Source: JAWPMT01 sp965215825 (lineage in GTDB: Bacteria; Bacteroidota; Bacteroidia; Cytophagales; Cyclobacteriaceae). From it: a stretch of DNA of 64,000 nt. The notes below the pieces were generated by a model, which saw only the letters and a list, made by a program, of their open reading frames with translations, did not search any database and was not told the origin of the DNA. The stretch is from the NCBI GenBank assembly GCA_965215825.1, contig CBDCEM010000003.1, forward strand, positions 3,906,001-3,970,000, written 5' to 3'. Position 1 is the first letter of the stretch, and each line of letters starts with the position of its first letter. Positions 43,708-52,443 of this stretch are shown here, in pieces. Position numbers and translations under genes: made by a program.

Positions 43708-43853
43708 TTTATTTTGAGACGGGGTAAATAGATTATAAACCTAAAATGTGGGTCTAGCGGCTGGAATCGCACATTTAAGACAAATAAGTGGGTAGTTGAT
43801 CACTCAAAAATCCATACGAACTCAATTCCGTTGTAGTGCCTAATCAAATACAA

Positions 43854-45005
43854 CTACATGAATTTGAACAGGAAAATGGTAACCATCCCCCAACTGGTCC
43901 CGGTGACCATACTCAGAATGGCTAACACGATGGCATGGGGCATAAGCTCCTTCTTATAAGCTGAGGTTACCGCCGGAGCAGTAGAAATCCCTCCCAGGTT
44001 GGCCATACTGCCAATTGCGACCCAGGCAATATTTGTCTTCAATAGTCGGGCTGTGAAAAGCATGAATACAAAATGAAGCACAAGCCAAATCAAAACAAGT
44101 ATCACAAAGCCAATGGGGAGGGACAGATTGCTGAAATCGAGTTTCAAGCCCAAAATGGCCATAATCAATACGATTGAAAAGCCCGCTAGTTTAAGTACCA
44201 ACTTATGGTTCCAATAGGGATGGATATTTCCCAAAACCAGTCCCACCACAGATAGCACAACAACACTCGTAAGAAACGACATATGAATGAAATAAGTGAC
44301 CGCCATGATGGCCAATATGGTTCCTAAGGTCCATCCATTGAGGTAAGTCATTGTTTTCTGACGGTTGGGTGAAGGAGGTTCTACTATAGGGAATTCCGAA
44401 TTGATCCCCCACGCCTGATTAAGTCGATTACTCCTTTTGATGAATTGAAACATGAGGATAGTCCAAACATTCACCAGGATATTATCCAGAACGAGCACGG
44501 AAAGAAACAATGACTCGGGTGTTTCAACAAGTTCCTTTAATACTAACTGACTGGTGCTTCCACCAATCCAGCCACCGACAATCGGGATCAACCCTGTCCA
44601 ATAACCTCTCTCCAGAAATAACTCATTGCTTGAAGGGTCCAGTAGACCAAAAGTGATGACCAGCAGAACCGGGAGTGTAGCAATGACCAAAGACCCGACC
44701 CCAAAAACAATTATTGGTTTGATCCCCACAATTTTCAATTGTTTAAAGGACAAAGCACTCATGACAGTCAAAATGGTGAAGGGAATGATCCAGGACTTAC
44801 TTAGATCGTGTAGCATAACCCGGGATAGATCTATTCCAACCAAGTGTGTAAAAGCTGCCGGGATAACATAAGCAAATAATATAGCCGGAAACCATTCCAG
44901 TATGAATTTGATCCATTTTTTCTCTGCCTTACCAATCCAGAATACAAAGACCACTGTGATGATTACCACCATTGCAGCGATTGAGGTTAAGCCAATATCA
45001 CTCAT
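43854..45005 (-). CDS. DUF819 family membrane transporter-like protein
   Basis: A 383-aa membrane protein with about ten to eleven helices, of the DUF819 (YjcL-like) family. Conserved family sequences include IPIVGGWIGGSTSQLVLKE (about 147-165) and AWVAIGSMANLGGISTAPAVTSAYKKELMPHA near the end. It overlaps the M20 peptidase gene by eight bases, so translation is probably coupled and the two likely act together, for example uptake or export of a peptide-derived product. Substrate unknown. Last gene of the operon from ECF promoter 1. Confidence 0.88.
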   Translation of the reverse strand: MSDIGLTSIAAMVVIITVVFVFWIGKAEKKWIKFILEWFPAILFAYVIPAAFTHLVGIDLSRVMLHDLSKSWIIPFTILTVMSALSFKQLKIVGIKPIIVFGVGSLVIATLPVLLVITFGLLDPSSNELFLERGYWTGLIPIVGGWIGGSTSQLVLKELVETPESLFLSVLVLDNILVNVWTILMFQFIKRSNRLNQAWGINSEFPIVEPPSPNRQKTMTYLNGWTLGTILAIMAVTYFIHMSFLTSVVVLSVVGLVLGNIHPYWNHKLVLKLAGFSIVLIMAILGLKLDFSNLSLPIGFVILVLIWLVLHFVFMLFTARLLKTNIAWVAIGSMANLGGISTAPAVTSAYKKELMPHAIVLAILSMVTGTSWGMVTIFLFKFM

Positions 45006-46542
45006 AGGTACGTGTTAGAATTCCCAGACACATCTGCAGACCTTCATAAAAATTTCCCAACCGAAGGTTTTCATTTGGTGCATGAATGCTATTGTCCGGA
45101 TTAGGTATCCTGACGGAAATGGCAGGAATTCCCAGTGTTGAGATAAAAGGAGCAATAGGTTGTGATCTTCCGGTTGATTGCATCTTAATAAAATTTCCGT
45201 CTCCAAAGACATGCTGCATGGCCCCACCTAGCCAATTTCCTAGCGGAGAGTCAAGATCAGTCCTAAAAGGACGTGAACCGACTCTTGATTCAATTTTAAT
45301 GATACTATTGTATGTTCTTCTTTCCTCCTCATTCGGCGGTCGATTCAATACATAGTACCCCTGTCTTTCGATGAATTCAGTAACCAGTGTGATCTGTCTT
45401 TCTGCTGGAGTTTCAGGGACCAGTCGCATATCAATTTCTGCTAATGCCTCGGAAGGAATGATCGTTCGAACCTCATTTCCTACCCAAGCCGCCTGTAATC
45501 CCCGGACGTTTAAGGACGGATATTGAAGCGATTCCTGATACGTATTTCCTATCTGTTCCGGTTGAGCAATACCTAATGTTTTTAGTAGCTCTTCCCTGTT
45601 TTCCGGCACCGCATTGATCAGTTCTTTTCGTTCTTCACTTATTTCAACTCCTTCATAAAATCCAGGGATAAGCACCTTTCCCTGTTCATTTTTCATTGAC
45701 CCCAGTAACCGAGAAAGCGCAAACACTGGATTAGGAGCAAAATTTCCGTACTGGCCGGAGTGCAAATTCTTTATCGCTCCGTAGACCGTAAGTCTCATGG
45801 TTGCAATCCCTCTTGCCCCAAAGGTTAAGGTAGGCAGGTTTCCGGGCGGGCGAGTACCGTCCATGATGAGCATTGCATCAGCGGAGAACTTATCACGATT
45901 TGCTTCGACCAATGCGGGTAATGTTGGCGAACCCAATTCTTCCTGAAAATCCATGATCACCTTGATGTTGAAATCAGGCTCAAGATTGCGTTCCTTCAGT
46001 ATCTTTAATGAATGCATTAGGATTACCGCAGGTCCTTTTGAATCAGAAGCTGAGCGTGCAAATACTTTCCAGTCAGGATTCCAGCGGTCATCTAGTTTAT
46101 CCCAGCTAATTTCCCGACATCCCTCTTTCTGGCATTCCTTTAGCACTGGAAGAAAGGGACTTTCTTGATCCCATTTAGTCGTATCGACAGGTTGACCATC
46201 AATTTGCAAATAAAACAATAAGGTTGGCGCGTCTTTTTTGAATTCCCTGATCGCAAAAAGATGTTTGACGCCCTCTGAAATGAGCACTTCGGTCTGAAAA
46301 TCCAGCTGCTCGAATTCCCTTTTGCACCAATCCAAATTCTGATTGATATGATCTTGATTGAGTCCGTAATTGGGAATAGTCAAAAAGTCCTTAAGCGTAT
46401 TAATGCCAGGGATAAGATGCTGATCAGCCAGGTTTGTAATTTCCTTCCTGCTAAGTGTTTGACCTTGACCGGAAACTCCAATAGCTATGAAAGTTAATAT
46501 CAGAAACGCCCTCATTAATGGAAGATAGTAAGTGTTTATCAA
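44998..46542 (-). CDS. M20 family zinc dipeptidase, exported
   Basis: Peptidase of the M20/M25/M40 family, 514 aa, with a signal peptide (AFLILTFIAIGVSGQGQ). Zinc and catalytic positions: LLFYLQIDGQPVDTTKWDQ (first Asp, family HxDxxP with Gln for His), RSASDSKGPAVILM (bridging Asp), DFQEELGSP (catalytic Glu and zinc Glu) and DGTRPPG. The dimerisation domain starts at about 245 (GARGIATMRLTVYGAIKNLHSGQYG). Gln in place of the first His is odd and may alter metal binding. Part of the DUF819 operon. Confidence 0.85.
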   Translation of the reverse strand: MINTYYLPLMRAFLILTFIAIGVSGQGQTLSRKEITNLADQHLIPGINTLKDFLTIPNYGLNQDHINQNLDWCKREFEQLDFQTEVLISEGVKHLFAIREFKKDAPTLLFYLQIDGQPVDTTKWDQESPFLPVLKECQKEGCREISWDKLDDRWNPDWKVFARSASDSKGPAVILMHSLKILKERNLEPDFNIKVIMDFQEELGSPTLPALVEANRDKFSADAMLIMDGTRPPGNLPTLTFGARGIATMRLTVYGAIKNLHSGQYGNFAPNPVFALSRLLGSMKNEQGKVLIPGFYEGVEISEERKELINAVPENREELLKTLGIAQPEQIGNTYQESLQYPSLNVRGLQAAWVGNEVRTIIPSEALAEIDMRLVPETPAERQITLVTEFIERQGYYVLNRPPNEEERRTYNSIIKIESRVGSRPFRTDLDSPLGNWLGGAMQHVFGDGNFIKMQSTGRSQPIAPFISTLGIPAISVRIPNPDNSIHAPNENLRLGNFYEGLQMCLGILTRTYE

Positions 46543-47243
46543 TTAGTTACAAACGTGACCCATTCATCGACACCTGATGCAGCCAGTAAATATGCTTCTG
46601 TATTTTTCTTACGATGGGCTTTCAATAACTTGTTCAGTTTTTTGATGATTGTGTTCGTTCTTTTCCATACCTGAGGGCTTGATTTATCAGATTTCCTGAG
46701 GACTTTGAACAACTCACGGATTTCCTGTAAATCTTCCTCAGGAATTGTGTAACCATGATAGAAAGCCGATTTATTTGCCCTTGTAAGTGCCAACATCAGG
46801 TGATCCAATCCCTCACGATTTTCTCCGCCTTCCAAATAATAGGCCTCTGCAATACTCAAGTGATATGACGCCAGGGACCTACTGATACTCTCGAATGTTC
46901 TCCTTAGCGAGTTCTCTGAAATAACGCCTCCGGAGATCAACCCATCGCTTAGATCCCTCAGGTCTTCGGTTAAATATTCTATCAGCTCCTGATGAATTGT
47001 ATCACCTGGCACTTTCAATCCATATATGTATGAAATGGCTTGATCGATATGATTAGAGGCTTCCAAAAGCTTTCGTTCAGAAGAGAGCTTTATCGTGCTT
47101 TCAAAATACAAGTCAAGTTCATCAAGCTTCCCGGAAGCATCTGATAACCGGCCATTTCTTTTCTGATCATTGCCAGTACAACCCATTATCATGCTGAACA
47201 CTAATCCAACCAGGATCGAAGCATATAGAGGTCTCCTTTTCAT
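46539..47243 (-). CDS. Helical lipoprotein of unknown function
   Basis: Lipoprotein with lipobox MIMGC (Cys about 22), 234 aa, otherwise all-helical (TPR-like helical hairpins: LSSERKLLEASNHIDQAISYIYG, LASYHLSIAEAYYLEGGENREGLDHLMLAL). It resembles in composition the helical protein at 61336-61971, which has similar hairpins. It is the first gene of an operon with the M20 peptidase (4-bp overlap) and DUF819 genes. ECF promoter 1 lies 22-47 bp before its ATG. Confidence 0.7.
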   Translation of the reverse strand: MKRRPLYASILVGLVFSMIMGCTGNDQKRNGRLSDASGKLDELDLYFESTIKLSSERKLLEASNHIDQAISYIYGLKVPGDTIHQELIEYLTEDLRDLSDGLISGGVISENSLRRTFESISRSLASYHLSIAEAYYLEGGENREGLDHLMLALTRANKSAFYHGYTIPEEDLQEIRELFKVLRKSDKSSPQVWKRTNTIIKKLNKLLKAHRKKNTEAYLLAASGVDEWVTFVTN

Positions 47244-47264
47244 CTAATCCAAACTTTCAATTAA

Positions 47265-47290
47265 GACCTGAAACCCAGCAAAAAGTCACA
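47265..47290 (-). promoter_or_regulatory. ECF-type promoter 1 (lipoprotein-M20-DUF819 operon)
   Basis: TGTGAC (47285-47290) followed by 17 bp and GTCT, then TAA, read on the minus strand: TGTGACTTTTT...CAGGTCTTAA. The start codon is 22 bp beyond the second box, fitting a short leader. Confidence 0.75.
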
Positions 47291-47310
47291 AATCAGTCTT
47301 CAATCGATAC

Positions 47311-47341
47311 AAAAACAAAACCCTGACCTCAGAGGTCAGGG
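47311..47341 (-). terminator. Rho-independent terminator after the 138-aa gene
   Basis: Perfect stem CCCTGACCTC / GAGGTCAGGG (47321-47341) followed on the minus strand by TTTTGTTTTT. It separates the 47436-47852 gene from the next promoter. Confidence 0.85.
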
Positions 47342-47349
47342 AAATAGAC

Positions 47350-47394
47350 AACTGGAACCTAAACCAGTTTTCGGTGGAAGCTCTTAGATCAAAA
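47350..47394 (-). repeat. Conserved 3'-UTR element, copy 1
   Basis: Minus-strand TTTGATCTAAGAG...CGAAAACTGG TTTAGGTTCCAGTTGT: a hairpin with AACTGG/CCAGTT arms just before the terminator. A matching copy is at 47957-48003 after another gene with the same promoter type. Confidence 0.7.
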
Positions 47395-47435
47395 AACTAC
47401 CCATCGATTCTTCATATCGGTCGCTATATATGCTG

Positions 47436-47852
47436 TCAATTCAAACAAAGTGAAATTTTGTAACCACGTTTTCTTTGCTCAGCTTTCTTCTGTGAAGAGA
47501 GAAGTTGACATCCATTTGGTTCAAAACAAAAAAGGTCTGTATTCAATGTGACCTCCTCAACTGGCAGATGCTTGTTTTTCCCTGAGTTACCTGGCATTGA
47601 ATAAGTATTTTTGACATTGGAATAAACCAAGGCCGGACCTATGGTCACGACCTTGTCTAAGCGGACATTCACAAATGGATTCTTCATACAATTAGCCTCA
47701 AAACCACGGCCAGTGACCCAGGTCTTTAATTCTTCTTGCTCTACTCCACTCAAATACTTTTGAGACTTGGAATACTCCTTCCAAAACAGATATTGATCGA
47801 AAGCTACTTTCGATAAGATCAGTTTGGCATATTCCAGGTAGGCACTCATCAT
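47436..47852 (-). CDS. Hypothetical protein with KVAFD-type helical domain, 138 aa
   Basis: N-terminal 50 residues (YLEYAKLILSKVAFDQYLFWKEYSKSQKYLSGVEQEELKTWV) are homologous to the 77-aa protein at 55051-55284; this YxEYxKxILxKVxFDxxLFxKE pattern is widespread in Bacteroidota small proteins of unknown role. The C-terminal part is unrelated to the paralogue and basic at the end. ECF promoter 2 lies upstream and a terminator follows, so it is a single-gene transcript. Confidence 0.75.
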   Translation of the reverse strand: MMSAYLEYAKLILSKVAFDQYLFWKEYSKSQKYLSGVEQEELKTWVTGRGFEANCMKNPFVNVRLDKVVTIGPALVYSNVKNTYSMPGNSGKNKHLPVEEVTLNTDLFCFEPNGCQLLSSQKKAEQRKRGYKISLCLN

Positions 47853-47875
47853 TCAATTCATAGTGGTCTTATTTG

Positions 47876-47901
47876 GACTGGCGACATCAGTAAAAGTCAC
47901 A
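47876..47901 (-). promoter_or_regulatory. ECF-type promoter 2 (138-aa protein)
   Basis: TGTGAC (47896-47901), 17 bp, GTCC, minus strand; start codon about 24 bp downstream of the second box. TGTGACTTTT matches the other copies exactly. Confidence 0.7.
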
Positions 47902-47923
47902 CGTGAAATGAAATTATTGTAAT

Positions 47924-47951
47924 GAAAAAACCCTGGCGGTTATCGCCAGGG
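47924..47951 (-). terminator. Rho-independent terminator after the PepSY-like gene
   Basis: Stem CCCTGGCG / CGCCAGGG (47931-47951) with TTTTTTCATT following on the minus strand. Confidence 0.85.
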
Positions 47952-47956
47952 CCAAA

Positions 47957-48003
47957 CAACTGGAAGCTAAACCAGTTTTCGAATAGAGACTCTTTAGATC
48001 AAA
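47957..48003 (-). repeat. Conserved 3'-UTR element, copy 2
   Basis: TTTGATCTAAAGAG...CGAAAACTGGTTTAGC TTCCAGTTGT on the minus strand; same hairpin and spacing to the terminator as copy 1. Confidence 0.7.
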
Positions 48004-48012
48004 CAGATCGAA

Positions 48013-48540
48013 TCAGTATTCTTTGAATTTCTCTACTGACAACAGTTTTCCTCCCTCAGAAAAGGATAAAACAAGAAAGGTCATCCAATCTGAGAACTCA
48101 TCATACTCTACCTCTTCCTCTTCCGGGTCTTCTTCCTGCTCCTCATCGTACTCCCAGTCTTCAACGGTCAAAATCACCTTGAACTCAAGTGGTGTATCCG
48201 GGTCCTGGTATTTACGTGTATCATAAATAGCAGCCTCTTCATAATTTTCATTGACATATCGGATTACACCCTTCGGAAGGTCCTTGTCGATGATATAGGT
48301 CACCGTATGAAGCCAATTCCCCTGCAAGTCAAAATAGGCCTCCTTACTTCCATCTTCCATTTCGAAGTAAGCCACGATAATTCCTTCTTCATTTTCACTC
48401 CAATCCACTTCAGTAGAGACTGGATACATTTGTTTGAAAGCCTTCTTTACTTTACCATTCGGAAATCCTGAAGATTGTGCCCCAATTGCCCACACCCAGG
48501 TGGACAGGATCATAAGGGTAGTGACTAATGAACGATTCAT
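48013..48540 (-). CDS. PepSY-like (BLIP-like) secreted protein, acidic
   Basis: Exported 175-aa protein: signal peptide (LVTTLMILSTWVWAIGAQS), then a PepSY-like repeat pair (AFKQMYPVSTEVDWSENEEGIIVAYFEMEDGSKEAYFDLQGNWLHT), the layout of the Bacteroidota 'putative beta-lactamase-inhibitor-like' family. A very acidic insertion (EEQEEDPEEEEVEYDE) follows. It is a paralogue of 54457-54939. Acts in the periplasm; function unknown. ECF promoter 3 lies 29-54 bp upstream. Confidence 0.82.
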   Translation of the reverse strand: MNRSLVTTLMILSTWVWAIGAQSSGFPNGKVKKAFKQMYPVSTEVDWSENEEGIIVAYFEMEDGSKEAYFDLQGNWLHTVTYIIDKDLPKGVIRYVNENYEEAAIYDTRKYQDPDTPLEFKVILTVEDWEYDEEQEEDPEEEEVEYDEFSDWMTFLVLSFSEGGKLLSVEKFKEY

Positions 48541-48568
48541 CTTTTCTGGTACATTTTTGTATCCTTAA

Positions 48569-48594
48569 GACTTGAAATTGTTTTTTAAGTCACA
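48569..48594 (-). promoter_or_regulatory. ECF-type promoter 3 (PepSY-like protein)
   Basis: TGTGAC (48589-48594), 17 bp, GTCT, TAA on the minus strand. Same spacing as promoters 1, 2, 5, 6 and 7. Confidence 0.75.
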
Positions 48595-48659
48595 AGTAGA
48601 TGGCAGAATCTTTTTCGTTTTTACTCAGGCCGAAATTTGTCATATAATCATTCGATCTA

Positions 48660-49268
48660 CTAATGCTGCCCCTCCAGGTTCATGTCCCTGGTCTTGAGCG
48701 CATAGACGGATCTATAGCTGTTACGATTTTTGAAAAATTCGTCTAGCGCCAAAACAATTTCATCATCCAGAAAGCCAATCAGGGGTTGCTCCAGGTCAAA
48801 CAACCTAACGAGAGACTTTTTTATCAGTTTATCCCAATCCTCATAGTAAGTTTCAAAGTCCTCCGGATTCACCACCTTTCGACAACCATACTGCCCGCAA
48901 TCGACAGGCATTGGACTTTCGAGGTTGAATAAAGTGTATTCATCTGTTATTTGTTCACCCGCATAAATATCTCGGATGGCCATTTCAAAGCCGTAACCGG
49001 TGCTGATCGTATTGAAGTAGCAGCAATGATTCACGTACTTGGCAAAATCCCAGCTAACAATCCGATTGCCCGAAGGGTCGCGGTAAGAGTACTTTTCAAT
49101 GATTTCCTGCATTTCCTGTGAATGCGTCAGAAATTCCGCAGGTGATATGCAGGATTCCAAACTGTCCTTAACATAGACAATGGTGCCTTCCAGAATGTCT
49201 TGTTTCGCAAAAACACCATACCCTATGGTGTCATTGATGTATTTAAGTTCTGTGTGTGGATGTATCAT
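48660..49268 (-). CDS. SET-domain protein
   Basis: A 202-aa SET-domain protein, a lysine-methyltransferase fold. The N-terminal GYGVFAKQDILEGTIVYV (about 16-33), the central KYVNHCCYFNT with the NHxC SAM-binding motif (about 77-87) and the GEQITDEYTLFN motif (about 103-114, family GEELxxDY) are visible. A Cys pair after it (CGQYGCRK) may be a small metal site. Bacterial SET proteins have few known substrates. It follows the 2OG oxygenase gene by 11 bp. Confidence 0.85.
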   Translation of the reverse strand: MIHPHTELKYINDTIGYGVFAKQDILEGTIVYVKDSLESCISPAEFLTHSQEMQEIIEKYSYRDPSGNRIVSWDFAKYVNHCCYFNTISTGYGFEMAIRDIYAGEQITDEYTLFNLESPMPVDCGQYGCRKVVNPEDFETYYEDWDKLIKKSLVRLFDLEQPLIGFLDDEIVLALDEFFKNRNSYRSVYALKTRDMNLEGQH

Positions 49269-49279
49269 AAAACACGCAT

Positions 49280-49909
49280 TTATCCAAAAAACTGACCCAG
49301 TGCTGTGGGCTGATACAAAAGCCAGCCGGTCAGGCTGTATCGTTCTTTTTTAGCAGGCAATACCTGGTGAGGCACGGTGGCACTTTTAAAAAGCACACAT
49401 TTACCTGCAGTGGGAGTGACAATTGAACTTTGGTCATTGTCGTGAAAGAGTTTTAACTCACCACCATCGCCGGGTTGCCAACCTTCATTCAGGTAAAGGA
49501 CCACTGAAATCCTCCGATTGTTGCGATCATTGAATTGATCTATGTGCTTAGCATAATGACCACCCGGAGGGTAGTTCGCCAGGTGAAACTCATAACCAGA
49601 CAGGCTCAGAAAGCAGTATCGATTAAACACATGGATCATCTCATCTACCAGATCCCAGAACCCAATGATCTCCTCGTCTCTGACACTGTCAAGCCAAAAG
49701 GTTTGATCACCCCTGATAGTGGGATCAATGGAATTTTGGTCAAGGGCACCTATCCCCGCCTGTTTGAATTGAGCGAGCCTGGAAAGAAAGAATCTCCTTA
49801 TCTGATGGTACAGGTCCGGTCTTAAGAAATGATCGATGATCACATAATCTTCTGAAGAAAGTTTATCCACCCAGGATAACCAGTTCTCTAAACTATGATA
49901 CGTATTCAA
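49280..49909 (-). CDS. 2-oxoglutarate/Fe(II)-dependent oxygenase (prolyl-4-hydroxylase type)
   Basis: A 209-aa P4H-family dioxygenase. The iron triad is HIDQF (His and Asp, about 117-119) and VPHQVLP (His, about 178); the 2OG-binding basic residue is Arg in ERYSLTGWLLY (about 188). The double-stranded beta-helix is complete (RRISVVLYLNEGW, GDGGELKLFHD). The target is probably a protein or small molecule. With the SET gene it may form a two-enzyme modification unit. Confidence 0.88.
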   Translation of the reverse strand: MNTYHSLENWLSWVDKLSSEDYVIIDHFLRPDLYHQIRRFFLSRLAQFKQAGIGALDQNSIDPTIRGDQTFWLDSVRDEEIIGFWDLVDEMIHVFNRYCFLSLSGYEFHLANYPPGGHYAKHIDQFNDRNNRRISVVLYLNEGWQPGDGGELKLFHDNDQSSIVTPTAGKCVLFKSATVPHQVLPAKKERYSLTGWLLYQPTALGQFFG

Positions 49910-49951
49910 ACAATTTGATAAATCATATTACTTCCAATGGCTTGCCCGAAC

Positions 49952-50871
49952 TCACTCAAAAATCCCTACAAACTCGTCACCATTATGGCTTTTAAAACCG
50001 CGGTACATGCCTTTGGTGTTGAATGGCAGCACAACATTCCCATACTTATCCACTCCGATCAAGCCACCTCGACCACCCATGGCAGGCATCTTTCCATTAT
50101 CACCTCGTGTGTCGCTTCCTCCAGCGTTTGATCCCCATACAACATTCTTGCAGAGATGTCATGAGCGACTACCGATCTGATGAAATATTCACCATGTCCG
50201 GTACAGGAAATTGCACAGCTTTCATTATTGGCATAGGTACCGATCCCTATCAAAGGGCTGTCACCTATCCTGCCATATTTCTTGTTTACCATACCACCCG
50301 TGGAGGTCCCGGCAGCCAGGTTTCCTTTCTTATCCAGTGCTACGGCACCTACGGTACCAAACTTCTCGTCATCGTGATCTAGTTCTACTTTGTCCTTTTG
50401 TAATGCACGTTGCCATTGCTTGTAGCGTGCCTCATCATGAAAATATTCCTTGGTTTCAATTTTCAATCCCTGTTCCCTGGCAAATTCCAATGCCTGCAGG
50501 CCACTGATCAGCACGTGCCTGGATTTCTTCATGACACATTCTGCAAGGAGGATAGGATTTCTAACCAGAGACACACTTGCCACAGCTCCAGCTTTTAGTT
50601 TCCGTCCTTCCATCAAAGAAGCGTCCATTTCGAAATCACCCTCATGGGTAAAGACAGATCCTTTTCCAGCATTGAAAAGAGAAGAGTCCTCCATGATCAG
50701 AGTCGTTTCTACGACAGCTTCCATTGATGACCCTCCCTTCTCCAATGTTTTGTAGCCTACTGTATAGGCTCTCTTCAGTACCTGGTGGTAGGCCTCCACT
50801 TTCCACTTGGTCATTTTCGTTTTGGAAACAGTGCCCGCTCCCCCGTGGATAGCAATCGCAAATGGCTTCAC
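49952..50871 (-). pseudogene. Isoaspartyl peptidase/L-asparaginase, frameshifted near the C-terminus
   Basis: N-terminal nucleophile hydrolase. The alpha subunit runs from FAIAIHGGAGTVSK, and the catalytic Thr follows in KFGTVGAVALDKKGNLAAGTSTGG (about 165-190). The frame ends at 50059, but the normal family end is readable in another frame to 49952 (MPAMGGRGGLIGVDKYGN, then VVLPFNTKGMYRGF). One T is missing in a run at 50091-50093, shifting the frame after VIMERCLP. It may be a true mutation or a homopolymer sequencing error. It overlaps the DUF1611 gene by four bases. Confidence 0.85.
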
Positions 50872-51977
50872 TTAGATCTTCGTTTTCGCGGAGTGCTCAA
50901 AATCTTATACAATTCTGAAGATTTAATATTCAGGCTGTTGAAAACGGGGATGTCCGTGTATTCGCTCAATTCCTTGATATGTAGTGGCGAGCTGGAACAA
51001 ACTCCAGAAATCGCATCGGGTACCAGTCCAAACTTGTTTTTCAAGACCTCCAATCCCCCGATAGCACCAAAAGAATCAGCGGCACAAAAAATGAGCTTAT
51101 GGATGCGATCCCTGATATCGGGATTTTGCAACAGCATCGCCGTTTCTCTTTGGTTGATCCCGTCCGCAAACTCCACGATCCAATAGTTGTCTTTGTTGTT
51201 GGCATATTTCAAGTCCAGTTTATTGAACACATCAACTACCTCATGCTCTTCCAACATATAGGTACTGGGGTAACCGAGGAATGAAAAATCAGAAAAGTGC
51301 GTGGCTCCCGCGTCATTCATCGACAGGATATCCTTCAAGCTAGCCGTACCAGTGACTTTCGAAGCTCTTACTTCTGTTTCATTTACCGAGAGAGCGAAAA
51401 CGCAGGCCGTTGCTGCGGCGCTTTTCCCTGAATTCATGGCAGTACCTACACAAAGGATCAACTTGGCCCTGGGGAATTTTTTAGTTTCGTTTTTGGGTTT
51501 GATCAAGTTGAATTGACGCGTATTGATCACTTCTCCATCTGCATTGCAAACGTATCCCAGAGGCTTAATTACGGTTGGCGAAATGGCTTTCCCACTCTTG
51601 GAAACCACATGCCCCACTACGCCGGACCTGGCCAGTAGGTCCACTGATTCAAAATCTGTATCAGTTGGGATCATCCCTTCATAAAAATCCGGTGCATATC
51701 TGTTCCCGAAAATGAAAACCGCTTTCGTACCTGGATGAATCGTATGTATTCTTCCAGAACTGTTCTCCAGCGAATCATGCTGACTGATGGTCTCAACCTG
51801 ACCATAAAGCAAGTCTCCAATTTGAGGAGGTCGGTCGATTTCAATATAGCCTTTCAGCGCTTTTCTTGGTACGGGATAAGCCGCACTCGGGAGCCTGAAC
51901 CCACGGAATAGTTTTTTCATTGATTTAGGTTTAAGTGGTCTAAAAAGTGTTGTCTGATCACTGTAGTTGATGAGCAT
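50868..51977 (-). CDS. DUF1611-like P-loop protein, third and divergent
   Basis: A 369-aa P-loop protein with CVGTAMNSGKSAAATACVFAL (about residues 175-195; the GTxxxxGK motif of DUF1611), and WIVEFADGINQRETAMLL as the Walker-B region. Its N-terminal 150 residues differ from the DgcN copies: a beta-rich domain (LLYGQVETISQHDSLENSSG). It is translationally coupled to the isoaspartyl peptidase/asparaginase gene, so the two probably act on the same amide or peptide substrate. A start at MKKLFRGF (residue 20) is also possible. Confidence 0.75.
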   Translation of the reverse strand: MLINYSDQTTLFRPLKPKSMKKLFRGFRLPSAAYPVPRKALKGYIEIDRPPQIGDLLYGQVETISQHDSLENSSGRIHTIHPGTKAVFIFGNRYAPDFYEGMIPTDTDFESVDLLARSGVVGHVVSKSGKAISPTVIKPLGYVCNADGEVINTRQFNLIKPKNETKKFPRAKLILCVGTAMNSGKSAAATACVFALSVNETEVRASKVTGTASLKDILSMNDAGATHFSDFSFLGYPSTYMLEEHEVVDVFNKLDLKYANNKDNYWIVEFADGINQRETAMLLQNPDIRDRIHKLIFCAADSFGAIGGLEVLKNKFGLVPDAISGVCSSSPLHIKELSEYTDIPVFNSLNIKSSELYKILSTPRKRRSK

Positions 51978-52000
51978 TCCATTGATGACAGGAATTGGGC

Positions 52001-52441
52001 TCAGGAGCCCTTGTTGAGATAGCGAAACGTTACGTTGACGTCTTGTTTCTCGGGAAAATTGAATGTGAAATCCTGGAAACGTGGAGGGAGGAATGATCCA
52101 TGATAGTAATCAGAAAAACCAAATCCTTCTTTCGGAAAGATCATTCCCATGTGCACAATTTCATTGCCATTCGCGTCATCCAACAAGGCCAGGCCATATA
52201 GCCCAGGCTCCATGTTGGTCAAAGTCAGTGTAAGTCTGCCTTCGCTCATATTTGTTTTGCTGAAGGTATACTCCAGAAATGGTGTTCTTTTCGACCAACT
52301 TTCCTGGTCCTTATAAATCCCTACAAGAATGTTCCCTTTGGTTGAACGAATGTTTTCCAGGTGAAGCGTAAGGATTCCCCGCTCCTTAGCCTTGAACCCC
52401 ATGAGGTTCAGCAAAACGATGGTCAACAACACATATCGCAT
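52001..52441 (-). CDS. DUF2141 secreted protein
   Basis: A 146-aa DUF2141 protein with signal peptide (YVLLTIVLLNLMGFKA). Family features: LTLHLENIRSTKGNILVGIYKDQESW, GLYGLALLDDANGNEIVHMGMIFPKEGFGFSDYY, the latter being the signature block. Periplasmic; function unknown. It is 23 bp before the DUF1611-like gene on the same strand and two bases after a 54-aa reading frame. Confidence 0.88.
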   Translation of the reverse strand: MRYVLLTIVLLNLMGFKAKERGILTLHLENIRSTKGNILVGIYKDQESWSKRTPFLEYTFSKTNMSEGRLTLTLTNMEPGLYGLALLDDANGNEIVHMGMIFPKEGFGFSDYYHGSFLPPRFQDFTFNFPEKQDVNVTFRYLNKGS

Positions 52442-52443
52442 TA

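Larger units (their letters stand above)
42797..43853. other. Repeat-rich non-coding region of about 1 kb
   Basis: No intact gene. It contains three copies of a GTCGGGCTTGTCCGAC-type hairpin and two copies of a second repeat (described separately), and an att-like sequence at 43652-43707. A plus-strand reading around 42975-43148 with LIMLLGCSVSDEASLSE looks like the truncated start of a lipoprotein. Confidence 0.5.
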
